64,000 nt of DNA from Paraspadella gotoi (taxonomy: Eukaryota > Chaetognatha), in the NCBI GenBank assembly GCA_051294375.1, contig CM119270.1, positions 6,408,391 through 6,472,390 of the forward strand, in the 5' to 3' direction. A model generated the notes under the pieces. It ran no database searches. It was given only the letters and a program-made list of their open reading frames with translations, and was not told the DNA's origin. Positions 38,505 through 50,100 of this stretch are shown here, piece by piece (position 1 is the first letter of the stretch; each line of letters begins with the position of its first letter). Both the position numbers and the translations under genes were made by a program.

Positions 38505-40934
38505 CAGAAGCGTCAAACGTCTACGTAAAGGACGTAGACAATGATCAAGCAAAGAGTACAACGACGACGACAAGTACAAAAAACTAAACAAAGATGACAT
38601 CGACGACTAAAACGACAACGACTTCCTCCAACCTTAGGAACGCAGTCGACGCAAAGTTTCGTGCTTCCTCTCATCATGACGGGCTTGTCGGCGCCGGCGG
38701 GATTGATGAGCGGGACGTCGCAGAGGGCGCAGCGGAAGCAGCCGAAGTGATACATTTGGCCTTTGAAGGAAAAACTCTGGCGCAAGAGACAGAAGAGGGA
38801 ATGAATTAAAATATTGACTTTGTTTGTTTTTTATTTGTTGCTGTTTTTGTTTTTTGTTGTTTTTATTTGTTCATGTTTACTCGTCTCTCGTCTTCTTAAT
38901 GCTGTTGTTGTCGTCTTCGTCGTCCATATTGTAGTCGTTGTTATCGTCGTCGTCTTGGTATTCAGCGGGATTGTCGTCGTTGTTATCGTTATTGTGTTTT
39001 TTTTCTCTTTGAAATAGGAACCCTAATCCCAATTATCAATCACCTGAAGTCCTTTAGGAATAAGCACCCCGCACTGCGTGCACTTGGTGGCGAAGAGCTT
39101 CGTGATGCAAATGGCGCAGTAAGGTTTCCCCAGATGATGAGAGGATCTTTTGTGTCCGTTGATGTTGATGCCGCAAGTCGTGCAGCGGAGGCAATCTCGA
39201 TGATATTCCTGAAATTTAATTAATTCGACTGATTTAATTGATTCGATTAATTTGATTGATTTATCAGAATGATTGAATGACATGCTCGAACGCCTCCACC
39301 TTGTCCTCGCACTTGACGCGATTGAAACGAATCGGTTGAGCGCACGTGTTGCACCAGAGGGCGTGGAGCTTCCAGTTGCATTGAGGACAAACGATGTCGT
39401 TGTTGTAGCGGAAAACGTTTTTGTTTTCCTGCGAAACATAAATTATGGAGTCGGAAAAAAATGCTGTAGAGTGCAGTATAATTTTGTAGTTCGTTATAGC
39501 GAAAAGTTCACCACGCCTATCAGCCTGACTTTTTTTAAGTCTTTCCACAACTGGCGAGGGGAAAAAGAAGTTAGGGTAACTAAGCGACTTTTCCAAAATC
39601 TTTTTCCCAGAAGTCAACGGATCTCCCACAATATTTTTAACGGGTAATCCGAACAATTCTTTGCCATCAACCCTTAAAGATTTTTCAACCAATCAACGGC
39701 CTTCGACCACCTCCTCCACCAATCAACGCACTTTGATCATGACTTCGACGAAGATGCTCCGGTCGCACAATTGACAACGGAAGCAGCGACGATGATAATG
39801 AAGATCTCCGAAGACCGAGTAGCGAAACGGAGTCGCTTTGGGCCAAACGTATTTGGTCGGAACGATGATGGTCTCTTTGCATCTGATTGATTGATTTCAT
39901 TTATTGCTTGATTGATTGATTTATAAATAGAGTATTTGACTAAAATATTCATAGATTCAACAATTTTTATTATTCTAACTTATTGTTAAATTGTTTCGAT
40001 TTGATAAATGAAAGAAAAAAATGAGCGACTAGCCTTGTGCACTTATTCGGATTTTTAGGCCGCGGGAGCTTCGTCGGAATAGGCGGGGGTCGAGGGCGGC
40101 AGGGACAGTCCCAAGTGCACTGGCGACACCGATCCTCGGGTTTCTGGTTGAAGGAGAATCAAATGAAACGTAATCTATAAAATTTATGTATAATTATAAT
40201 ATAGGCAATATAATAAAATTCAGGTATTTAGAAAGTCTAATTCTAATTCACTACCCTCAGAAGTTGATGAGCACGTCTCTTTTTCTGCGATTACTTAATA
40301 CTACCAGGAGATCCACCGAAACAGACAAAATAAATTGCACAGCTCTGTTACTACTTCGAATACAAATTTCATTGATAGCGCAATACAATCATAAATCATA
40401 GTGCTTTTTATGTGTAGCATAATCTCATGGCTAACATAAATTGTCTACCCAGTATCCACATTAGTAAGCCTAAGCTCAGGATGCTTTTTCAAGTAAGCGT
40501 AGTTAGCATAGTCAGGCATTTTGTTTTAAAAAGTTTTGAAAAGTTACGGCCACGTAATTGTGGGTGCTAATAAAACTAACCGGTTTTTGTATAATTTAAA
40601 ATCCTTTTCATAAAAAAATCGAATAAAAAGTACAGATGCTACAACTTTTTCTTTGGTGTCAGTTTCCGGGGCTCTCCTGCTACAAAAAGATTTTTTGACC
40701 CAATTTACCTCACCGAATCACTACGAAATGAAAACCACCGACCTTATAACTACAATACTCCTTTCAACCGACCCCATAGTTTTCTTATCCCCGTCCCATC
40801 TCCAAACTGACCTGATCCGTGCAGAGTTCAAAGTCCGAAAACTTGTAAACGATGGGCATGTAAATAAGGATCTCCTCCTCGAGAATGTCCTCCGCTTTCG
40901 GCGCCTCCTCCTCCATGTCGAAATCGTCCCCCAT
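37178..40934 (-). CDS. Multi-LIM domain protein with acidic tail
   Basis: Zinc-binding scaffold protein; partners unknown. Ten exons (minus strand): 40812-40934, about 40035-40143, 39732-39882, 39282-39428, 39044-39208, 38633-38776, 37867-38009, 37492-37599, 37319-37383, 37178-37274. The phases I could check agree. It starts MGDDFDMEEEAPKAEDILEE, acidic. LIM-type Cys/His clusters follow: HYHRRCFRCQLCDRSIF; then CNTCAQPIRF, YHRDCLRCTTCG and YCAICITKLFATKCTQCG across two exons; then GQMYHFGCFRCALCDVPL ending CVDC. After these a zinc-ribbon-like piece, HCSNCNQE...IKCLECTHIGYN, a Lys/Arg-rich stretch and a C-terminal Asp/Glu run. Two one-base errors (in 37867-38009 and 37178-37274) are corrected by the other copy. 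Predicted length about 400 residues. It does not match the spacing of zyxin, FHL or PINCH that I know; family assignment beyond LIM is open. Confidence 0.72.
38038..38190 (+). repeat. (GA)n microsatellite
   Basis: Interrupted GA tract in a LIM-gene intron. Confidence 0.9.
38417..38503 (+). repeat. (ACG)n trinucleotide repeat
   Basis: About 29 uninterrupted units. The other copy (26540-26600) is shorter and repeatedly interrupted, a good place to compare base accuracy. Lies in a LIM-gene intron, not in the coding frame. Confidence 0.95.
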
Positions 40935-41667
40935 CTTGGATCTTGAAAATCTCTCCTCTCCGCAGATTTAGTTGTTCTTATGTTTTTTGTTTTGTTTTTT
41001 TTTTCTCTAATTTTTTTTTAGTTTCTTATTCGCCGAATTTTCTCGTTGATGATAATACTTGACACTTTTCTTGGTTTACGAAAAACTACCTGTCTTGCGT
41101 TGATTCATTTATTCTTAACTTTCAATCTCAAATATAAAAAAAAATATTAAGTTATGAAGTTTAAAACCACAAATTCCGCGTTTATGTTTCTTAGATCAAC
41201 GGCTGCCAAATGTTTATTCTTCTCTAACTAATGATTCTATTGATTCAGTTTTTATTGCAATAAAATATTGTAGCGTTGATAAACGCTTTTCCGGGGCGTG
41301 TAATATTAATGCCGCTACCAAAAGACGGCTATCTCAATCCAATGTTTTCATGAAAAATTCAATAGGACTGATTTAGTTGAGCAATCAGAGATCCTAACGC
41401 AAAACATTCTCGTCCTTATCTGTTGGATATAAATAATTACGTTCAATGAAATTTATAAAAAAAAAAATCTTAGTTTAATCTGAGTGCATTTTTTTTTACG
41501 GAAGTGATGTTTATAAACACTTAGACATGGATTAATGTACAAAAAAGAATTTACATAATACAGGGATGGCTTTACAAAAATATATTGTAATTTTTACATT
41601 GGATCTGAAAACAGAGATTCAAATTCTATTATAGTTAATATTACGTATTTACAAAAAAAAGCCAATT

Positions 41668-43857
41668 TTACAAATTGAAATTCTTGTTGATGAGGAAGAC
41701 GAGCGACGCGACGAAAACGACGATAAAATCGAGGAAGTTTTGACGGGCGACGTTTTGGATCCCGTGTTCGAAAACGGGAACGTTTTCACTGAATTTAAAT
41801 CGTAATTAAGTTGATATATTATATATATAAACTAGATCCGCTTGATATCATTTTCCTTCATTCTTGGATGGATTGGAGGATGAAGGGAAGGTAATAACTA
41901 AGAGATAGATAGATAGATAGATAGATAGACAGATAGATAGATAGATAGATAGATGTTCGTTTGATCGATTGATTGATTTCTCACCTCGTGCACAACTCGT
42001 TTCTTTCGTCAGAGTTGTCGCCGCAGTCGTTGACTCCGTTGCACAACTGATCCGTTCGAAGGCATCTGGAAGTCAGACAAAATTTGTAATAGTTTGTATG
42101 CACGCTTATGTTTAGAAGATTATAAGTTAAGTGATCATTAGTTTGTTCAATTGTATTTCCAATTATAAAACGGGATTATTTCAATGGGATGTAAACGATA
42201 AGCATAATTACTGGTCATCATTTTATTCAAATTAGTTTATCTCTCTTCTCTCATCTCTCATCTACTTAACCCTTTCAATTCCCTAAAATTATCATTATCA
42301 TAATATCATTCCATAAAATTAGCTATGTATGTATGTCTGTCTTCCGCTATTTATCAGTCCATTTTCGTTTATAGAAATTTTTGGTGGCTGGACCCCTCGA
42401 CCTACTTGAATTTATTCCTGCACTGAAAGAGCAGAGCAGGGCAGCGCTGCTCCTGCTGCGGAATGTAGTCGTCCACTTTGGTGCAGAGCCGCATTCCGCA
42501 GGGATCCACGCAGCAATTTTCGTCGGGGGCGCAGTCGGTCGGTATGGAGCACGTGACGCCGCAAAAGACGTCGTTGTACTGGAGGAGGAGGGCAGGAGGA
42601 GGAGGAGGAGGAGATGAAGGAGGAGGAGGAGGAGGGGAGGGAGAGAGAAGGAAGATGGGAAAAAGAGGGGAAGGGTAAAATGAGAAGAGAATCAGAGGAA
42701 GGGAAAAAGATGTGAATTGTAGAAAAATACAGCCAATACAGCAACAACAACACAATACCATCGAGAAAAAAGTAAACCAAAAAATGATTGAATGAATTAT
42801 TGAATTATCAAATGTTTGAATAATTGTGAAATGCTTTATTAAATTTAGACAAGCAATGAATGAAAGAAAAGCAATAACTCCTCGAGACTTTACTGGTTGT
42901 TTAATATTTTTTCTTCCGTCTCAGATAAATTTCCGCCATCTGTTTTACGTCGGATATCAAAAGCTTCGATCTCTCCCCAGAGATGTAATCATTTTTATAT
43001 CTTTTTTATATTCTATCTTTTATCTCTTTCTCCCTCACTTTTTTATTCTAATCTTTTTTATTTTTTACTTTTTTCTTTTACTTTTTGTTTTACCCATTTC
43101 TCATATTCTTCTCATTACATCTGCCTCTTCCTTTCATCTTCGCTCATGGACTTTTATTTTATTTCGGATTTTCTCTTCTTCGTCTTTCCTTTGTCTTTCT
43201 TTTCTTTTCTTTTCCTTTTCCTTATTCTTTTCTTTTTATGCTCATCCTCGTGTTATGTATCCCCCAACTCCTACGGGGCCTTTCGTCCACCGACGATTTA
43301 AGCCTGACCGGAATTTCCAAAAATGGAGACCCGGGTTGAGAGAATTAAAAGAAGGCAAGCTGCTGAGGCGAAATCGGGGCTACACAATAATAAACTGCAC
43401 CGGGTTACGAATTGAATATCTACTCGTTCAACGAATAAAAGTACTTAATATAGTTAATGGAGAAAGTCTGTGGCTCTCGCCACTAGCGTCAGTTGTTATT
43501 GTTGAAATGTTTCCTACGAATATCGATCTCAGAAAAGAAAAAATATAGGAAGACGGAACGAACTTTTATGAAGCATCAAAAAAGTCTCGTGAGAATTTTT
43601 GGGGAAAAAGCTGCTTCGCTTGCTTATATTGTTCCTTTGTTTGGTTGTTTTTTTAAAATTTTTTGCGCAGTTACCAAAAGTAATAGACATTGCATTGCTC
43701 TCATTTTTTTAATTGGGAAATTCTAACGATAAACAATTAGAACAGTACGATTTTTCAGATGATTCATAATTCAAAAGTCTGAACAAAATATTAATTATGT
43801 CACGATTTATTCGACTAATTGGCTTTAAGAAATCAATTGAGTGGGAGAGGCAGAACA

Positions 43858-43937
<80 letters not shown>

Positions 43938-45706
43938 AGAGAGAAGAGAGAGAGGAGAGAGTTCTGAGGGTGATAATGAATGTTAGATATGTCGTCATCG
44001 AGCGCAACCTTTGACTTCTGGTTTCGCTACTTTTCACCTTTCGATCGCTCGAACACGATTTCGGAAAAAGTCACAACATGGATTTCATCAAGTATATATA
44101 CAAGAATTGATGACAAATTGACAATGTGGGATCATGGCAGAACTTTAACTTTAACAATTAAACCACCAGTATGAACGAGAACCAAAGCTCAAAGCTCAAA
44201 TCATAAATCCGAAATCCCGAATTCTAAATCCCCAAATCCCCAAATCCCCAAATCTCCAAATCCCCAAATCCCTCTCACCATGATGTTCTTGAGATACTGG
44301 GAAGTCGTCGTCCTCCTCAGCCGACATTCCGCCTCCGTCGGCGTCTTGACAACCAACGGGTCCTTTGGCACCTCGTTGCAGAATCCAACGTTCTTAGGGC
44401 AGATGCCTCGTTGAATGCCCCACTTGACGAGATCGTAATCCTGTTGGACGGTTTATGGTTTGGATATGATAAATTATGCCAGTTTAAGCGAAATATCCTA
44501 GATGACTGGCTATACTATGGTGGACCTTTTGGCGGTCTAATGCACTATTACTGAAACAGCCTTTTCTAATATAGAGAAATAACGTCACTGCAGACACTTT
44601 TCGGTTTAAAAACAATGTTGAAAGTTGTGTATTGAGAAATGAGTATTTGCTACAAACTTATGAACCATAAACCTTTTACGTAATTATGAAATTGGTACAA
44701 CCAAAAAAAAAATTATCCATTCTTTCAATTAATAAGCTATCTTGCTCCTGACTTTGGACAGGCCTTGGTGATTTAAGGCCTCCATCAATCTAACAAGATG
44801 ATAGCAGGCTTTCAATCTCTCTATCTTTCAATCTCTTTCACAGCAAATTATAAATTCATCGATGCCTTAATAAAAACTTTTCTTCTTTAAATTCACCTGA
44901 TAATCGCGAAACTTCCAGGTTTCGAAAGCGTATTTTTCGTTTTCTGTCTCCTTCTGTCCTGACGTCAATCCCCAACAGAAAACGAAGCAAAGGAAACACG
45001 AGATCGTCAAATCCATCACCTATCTTGTTTTTTTTGTTCCACGAAAAAGTTTTTTGTTTTGTTTTGTTTTAGCTTTTTTGTTTTGTCTTTTGTGCGACTG
45101 GAATCGCCTGTCTGAGCAGAAAGCTTTTCTTTAGGACTGACCTCGACGACTTTTAAATAAAGCGTCGAACAATGACGAATTAAAAACAATTTCGACAATG
45201 ATTCGTTTGTTATATGTTTTCTGTACTTACTTATACTTTTCCTTGGTTGGTTACAGACGATGTAAGTTTACTCTTTTAGTTTATTTTAGTTTCGAAATGA
45301 GTCAAGTTCCAAAGAAGAGGTAAGTTCGTTGAAAACAGGTTCTCGGAATCAGGGCGTAGTTGCAACGAGGAAGAAGAGAAATAGTATTGAGATTGACAGA
45401 GAGAAGGAAGAGGAATTTTTCGGAAGAGGAATTTTTCGGAAGAGGAATTGAGTAAGTTAAATTTTTTTGAAAAATTATTAGGCTTTTGTTTTCCTCAATA
45501 ATAAAAGAATTAAAACGAATTTCAATGCGGCTGTAAGAACTTATATTTATTTAAGATTCGTGGAATATTGGTTACATAAATACAATTAAATAGGTGTACA
45601 ATACGAATACGGAATTTTCATGCAATCTCACAGACTATAAAGACAATTAGTGTGCTGGAAGCCAGAAAGTGTGTCAGCATTGAAAAAAGGAATGAATGCA
45701 GAAAAA

Positions 45707-45766
<60 letters not shown>

Positions 45767-47385
45767 AAAAAGAAAAAAAGAAAAAAGTAAGAAAGAAAAT
45801 AAAAAATAAAGAAAGAAACAAAAAAGGTAAAGGAAAAAAAGAAGAAATAATTAAACCAACGAGGGCAGAGCTCAAAATCAAACGATTTAAATATTTAAAT
45901 AAGGAAAAGCGAAAATTGAAATTTTCTAAAAGATAGGCAACAAGTAAAAACTCCGATTAGACTCGTTTTTTTCATTTTTTCATCGTTGTTTTCCAGACGA
46001 AAGGATTTTTCGGATGAGCCTCACCATCTCCGCGTCGCTGAGTCCAGATCGTTTGCCTTAAATAATCAGGATCGTGGGGAAGTTCCTATCTTTCTGTCTC
46101 TCTCTCTCTCTCTCTCTCTCGCAATTTGTAGTACTCTACGTTACTTTTATAAACTAATGGGGGCGCACACAAATAATTTTATTATTTACCTGGCGGTAAG
46201 ACCCCGATGTGGCTTCGCAAAAACAGATCGCCCAAAGGGCTATTTTTCCTCCTCACGGTCATTTTTAGAAACATTTTATCATCATCATCATCATCTCTCT
46301 CTTTTTCTCGCTCTCTCTCACCCATTTGTTGAACCGAACAACTTCCACTCACGCATCCCAGTTTGATCCCGTAGGCTTCATCGTGTGCTGAGCGTACAAA
46401 GTGAATTGGTCAATCAATCAAGTAATAGCTCAATAATTCAATCAGTCAATCAATCACTCAATAATTAGATTACCTAATTATTTTATTATGAATACCTAAA
46501 TAAATCCAACGTTTAAATAACCCCCCCAAAAAAATAACTATGTAAGTTTAATACAATGAACGCGTAAAAGATGAGAGAAAGTAAATTCTATGAATCCATC
46601 ACTCAGTCTCACTGATGCCGCTGCAATCTCCGTTCGAGCTGCAAGGATAACTTTGGCAAAAGTTGGAGATGCAGATTTGCTTGGAGGGACATTCCTTGCT
46701 GTTCATCACGCAAATCTAAGGAAATGGGAAGGAGGGCGGGCGAGAGCATTATCTTTGACATTATCTTTTTCTAGATCGTACGACACGTAATTTATAATAA
46801 TATAATAATAATAATAATATCAACAACAACTAAATTTAAATGTTTCAATGATAAAAGAAATATCCACTTTATCAACGAATTATCCTTCAAAAAAGAACAA
46901 AATGTCACAACCGATTTGCTTTGTTTATTTTGTTTGTCTGGATTTTTTTCCTTTCTTTTAAATTTGATAACTTTTGACATTCGTTTCCCTCGATTTGATA
47001 CGGAAACTAGGAGAGTCAATAGCGGTTACGAAGTGTGTGGTTTGACACTTTAATATATAAAGCGTTCGAGGAGCAAACTTCACAGAAAGACTAGAAAGTA
47101 AAGAGGAAAGAAAATAAATAGAAAAAGAAAAAAAGGAAAAAAAATTGAAAAGAAAATAAATTTAAAAATAGGAGAAAAAAAAAGAAGAAAACAAGTTCAA
47201 AATAAGATTTAAAGAAATATAAAAAGATTTAACGTATGGTTGTTATAAGCTTAGTTTATCGAGACAGTCAGAATTAATGAAATAATAATTGATTTAAGAT
47301 TAGTTGGCATTCGCCTCACCTGACCAGAAACGCCGCCGGCGACGAAAATCAACGCCAGGACGAAAATCACGAATTTCGCCGTCAT
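41668..47385 (-). CDS. Secreted Cys-rich protein: EB-like, WAP-like, LDLa, C-terminal membrane tail
   Basis: Extracellular multidomain protein. Best exons (minus strand): 47320-47385, signal peptide MTAKFVIFVLALIFVAGGVS; 46613-46715, six-plus Cys EB/EGF-like module with ECPSKQICISNFC and PCSSNGDC; 46353-46387; 46025-46056 (weak); about 44887-44962 (weak); 44279-44440 with GICPKNVGFCNEVP; 42424-42578 with TDCAPDENCCVDPCGMRLC, the core of a WAP four-disulphide domain, ending FQ; 41985-42065, CLRTDQLCNGVNDCGDNSDE, a canonical LDL-receptor class A calcium cage; 41668-41788, whose end FLDFIVVFVASLVFLINKNF is a C-terminal hydrophobic segment (membrane or GPI signal) before TAA. Phases agree from 44440 to the stop and from the signal peptide to 46353; in between one or more exons may be missed. 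WAP domains often inhibit proteases; that role is not shown here. LDLa is split by the intron exactly between FQ and CLR. Confidence 0.7.
41901..41954 (+). repeat. (GATA)n microsatellite
   Basis: About 13 units with one GACA interruption, in the last intron of the WAP/LDLa gene. Confidence 0.9.
43859..43962 (+). repeat. (GA)n microsatellite
   Basis: GA tract in an intron of the WAP/LDLa gene; shorter in the other copy (32030-32098). Confidence 0.9.
44742..44805 (+). repeat. Short dispersed repeat (GACTATGGACAGG family)
   Basis: Second-copy counterpart of 32885-32945. Confidence 0.45.
45706..45768 (+). repeat. (GAAA)n microsatellite
   Basis: About 16 units at the very end of the second block copy. 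The first copy breaks off in the corresponding GAAA-rich stretch, so this repeat probably caused the assembly break. Confidence 0.9.
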
Positions 47386-47670
47386 CTTCTTAATTAGATA
47401 AAAAAGAGTAAACAATGCATTAAACCGGGTAAGGACTTTGCTAAGTCGTTTCACAGTGAATCTTGATTGTATAAGAATTTAAATTATTAAATAACTATGT
47501 CCTAGTTGTAATTAAAAATAATATTTGAATTAGGTCAAGTTGGTCACAGGCGTTGTAGTGAGGAAAGGGAGTTTAGTTCACTTGTTCTTTTCTCCATCCA
47601 AGCATCACAATACTTTACACATTATTTTTTTATAGTTTTATATTACACTAGCATCATCATGCAATTATGT

Positions 47671-47963
47671 ATAATGTAAATTGTCACAGAAAGTTTGATT
47701 TGGAGTATGACAACGATTTGATTTTATTAGCAAAAACAGACATGTTTCGGCTTTGCTTGCAAGCCTTCATCGGCGTTAACATTTGTGATTTTTAAATTTA
47801 TTTTTGTGTAAAAATGTTAACGCTGATGAAGGCTTGCTAGCAAAGACGAAACATGTCTGTTTTTGCTAATAAAATCAAATCGTTGTCATACTCCAAATCA
47901 AACTTTCTGTAACTACTTCAAACAACGAAAAAGAAAGGATTTATATCATAATGTAAATTGTCA
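47671..47963. mobile_element. Inverted-repeat element with hammerhead-like cores, 16-bp target duplication
   Basis: Arms 47687-47784 and 47811-47909 are inverted copies (about 98 bp) around a 26-bp AT-rich spacer. The same 16 bp, ATAATGTAAATTGTCA, flanks it at 47671-47686 and 47948-47963, so about 261 bp were inserted. The right arm, plus strand, reads CTGATGA (47823-47829), a stem-loop, GAAA (47848-47851) and CATGTC (47852-47857). The stem closes as GGCUU/AAGCC-type pairs, best in the left arm read on the minus strand, with one bulged A. AACG before and TGTT after could form a short stem I. This is the hammerhead order. The left arm has CCGATGA, losing a core U. Such motifs occur in Penelope-like elements and retrozymes; assignment to either is inference. 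Confidence 0.65.
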
Positions 47964-48446
47964 AAACATAATATTACCTTTCAAATCGTTGAAAAAAAAA
48001 ACTGCGGAAGGGAGGTAATTTTTTTTCAAAAATTGTTTCTTTGACGAAGGCAACTTCACAAGAGAAAAATAAAACAGTGAGAGGGTTCGCGAGAGAGGAG
48101 GAAAAGGAGGAGGAGAAAGATGAGGAAGAGGAGGAAAAAATGAGGAGGAGGGGGAGAGACGGAAGAGGAGGCGATGAAAAAAAGGAGGAGGAAGGAGAAA
48201 AAAAAACTTGTTTACGAAGCTAAGTTTAATTATTACTATCTAACTCAAATTCGTGAGAGAGTTTGTATAAAAGCGATGCCATCAAGATGAATACGAGTAT
48301 TTATAAATGTAGTAATGTACCAATGCAAGCAATCAATGTGAAAAACTACAAACGTGCATTTCTTGACGTTGTCAAACGATAAGAAAATGTTTCCTTTTTT
48401 TTTTTTTTCGAAAGGGACAAAATGTTTCTCTCCGATTTTCTCAGCC

Positions 48447-49694
48447 TCATTTCGACGAGGATTTATAGCTGGTGACCGTTGACCCTTAAAGAGACATAAA
48501 TACACATTAACAATTAAACCCAAAAAAAGTAACAATTTAACTTATGGATAAGGCGCTAAGTAGGCTGAAGACTACTATCCGTAACTTCTATGCCCCCTTA
48601 GCAGTCATGGAACGGGTCCTGGTTTTGGAACCAGGCTGGAGGGCTTTCCGCGCTCCCAAGGCGGCTCACGGCCGTCCTCACGCTTCCCGCAGGGTAGGTA
48701 CCAGGTTGGGATTGAACCCGGTACTTGGTGATCATGAGCCGATGGGTATACCGGGTCACGATTGAAGGAGTCGTGCTTATAGGCGGGGTGAACCTATACA
48801 ATTCCCGACCACAAACTGCCTCCGACCTCACCTTCGGAAGACGAAGAATGCCTCTCAACGGCGTAAGTGAATCCCATGTTCTCCGGAATCGTCGTAGGGA
48901 CGAAATTCGGTTTCAGGACGCGACGATCGCCTTTGGCCGCTTCGCCTTTGGCCGCTTCGCCTTTGGCCGCTTCGCCTTTGGACGCATGGATTCTGGCCTT
49001 TTCGTAACTAGTCCGTTGGAGTCCGATATCATCTCCTCTCGTATTCACGAGTTTCATACTTGTTTTTACATTCCTGTTTTTTTCTCTCTCTTCTCTCAAG
49101 TTTCTTTCCTTTCTTGCTTTTCTTTCCTCTGTTTTCGCTCCTCTTTCCTCGTTCATCGCTCCTCTTCCCTCATTCATCGCTCCTCTTTCCTCGCTCCTCG
49201 AATCATCGATAAATTTTCGGGTTTTCATTTTCGTCGTCATCTTCGTTGTCGCCAGCGGCTGCTGCGGCTGCGGCGACGTGGGCGTCGGCGTTGTCGCTCT
49301 ACGGGAAGGGGCGCTGCTTGACGCCGAAGAGAGAGTGGCGCCGCAATCGCATCGCGCGGCGCTCGAAGTTTCTGAGGGAAATAAAAGCGTAATTTTTACT
49401 CAGATGCGTTATTTTATAAATTTAAAAGTACCGTACATATATTTATAATTTTAAATTATAACTATTCCATTTTGTCTTTAATAAATTTTAATTTCGTAGT
49501 TGAAAAAAAAAAGTAAACCTAACATGATATAGAAATAAAACTACAAACCGGAACCGAGGTCAAACTGAAACGTGGCGTATGGCGGAACCGGTGTTGCCGG
49601 CTGCTGAGGCGGTTGCGGCGGCGGCGGCGGCGTCCGCTGCGGCTGGGTCTGCGGTGACGGCGGTGGAGGAGCGGAAGCCGATCGCGTGCGGTCT
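48447..49694 (-). CDS. Unrecognised low-complexity protein, 3' part
   Basis: Three exons on the minus strand: 49549-49694, 48832-49371 and 48447-48484 (TGA); phases agree at both introns. About 240 residues are visible; the 5' end is not found. The first exon is Pro/Gln-rich (PPPPPQPPQQPATPVPPYAT). The second starts Ser/Thr/Ala/Pro-rich, becomes Arg/Glu/Lys-rich with near-repeats of RGAMNEE, then has a perfect 15-bp repeat (about 48928-48985) giving (E)AAKG four times, and finishes RRVLKPNFVPTTIPENMG with a Ser-rich end. The tail exon gives GSTVTSYKSSSK. Splice sites are strong (CCTCAG acceptors, GTGAGG donor). I do not recognise a family; the non-repetitive segment RVLKPNFVPTTIPENMGFTY is the best search probe. 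Confidence 0.5.
48541..48795 (+). mobile_element. SINE-like repeat, family 2
   Basis: About 250 bp starting GGATAAGGCGCTAAGTAGGC and including TGGGATTGAACCCGGTAC, a tRNA TPsiC-type box, and the GTCCTCACGCTTCCCGC block shared with 565-669. It lies in the last intron of the minus-strand gene at 48447-49694. Open frames on either strand here are incidental. Confidence 0.65.
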
Positions 49695-50100
49695 CTGGCG
49701 GTGGAAAGAGAAAACAAATGATTTACGGAAAGTCTCAAAGGAAATAAACAAAATAACAATGAAAGTGGAAAAAAAAATAGATGTATTGCTTTTTGCCGGG
49801 ATTTGAGAAGCCGAGAGAGAGGGCCGCAATGCAAATTTAAAAAAAAATGTTAGTTACTACATAAATAAAAATTTTTGTGGTTGATCAAAGGGAATTCGAT
49901 AAAAGAAATTAATTGTTCATTTAATAAAATCGATTTGGGGGGAGGGGCATCAAGCAGGGTAAGTGACGATAACGAAAACTTTGTGGACTTAGTGGTTATT
50001 CATAATAAAAACACAAAAAAAAACAAAAAACAAGCGAATCACTAAACTTTAAACGAAAAAATAAACACAAAACGGATCATTACGACAAAAAAACATGATA

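Noticed and set aside
39500-39731. Apparent readthrough of two in-frame TGA codons after the LIM exon, suggesting TGA decoded as Trp
   Set aside because: A GTGCGT donor directly after the exon (AAA|GTGCGT) explains the end; the following open stretch is intron. Other genes here stop at TGA.
42402-42761. Reading the WAP exon through to the TAG at its 3' side as a gene end
   Set aside because: The GTGCAG donor inside CAGTGC gives a phase-perfect join to the LDLa exon and completes the LDLa cysteine pattern.
45652-45936. Lys/Arg-Glu-rich open frame
   Set aside because: Translation of a (GAAA)n microsatellite.
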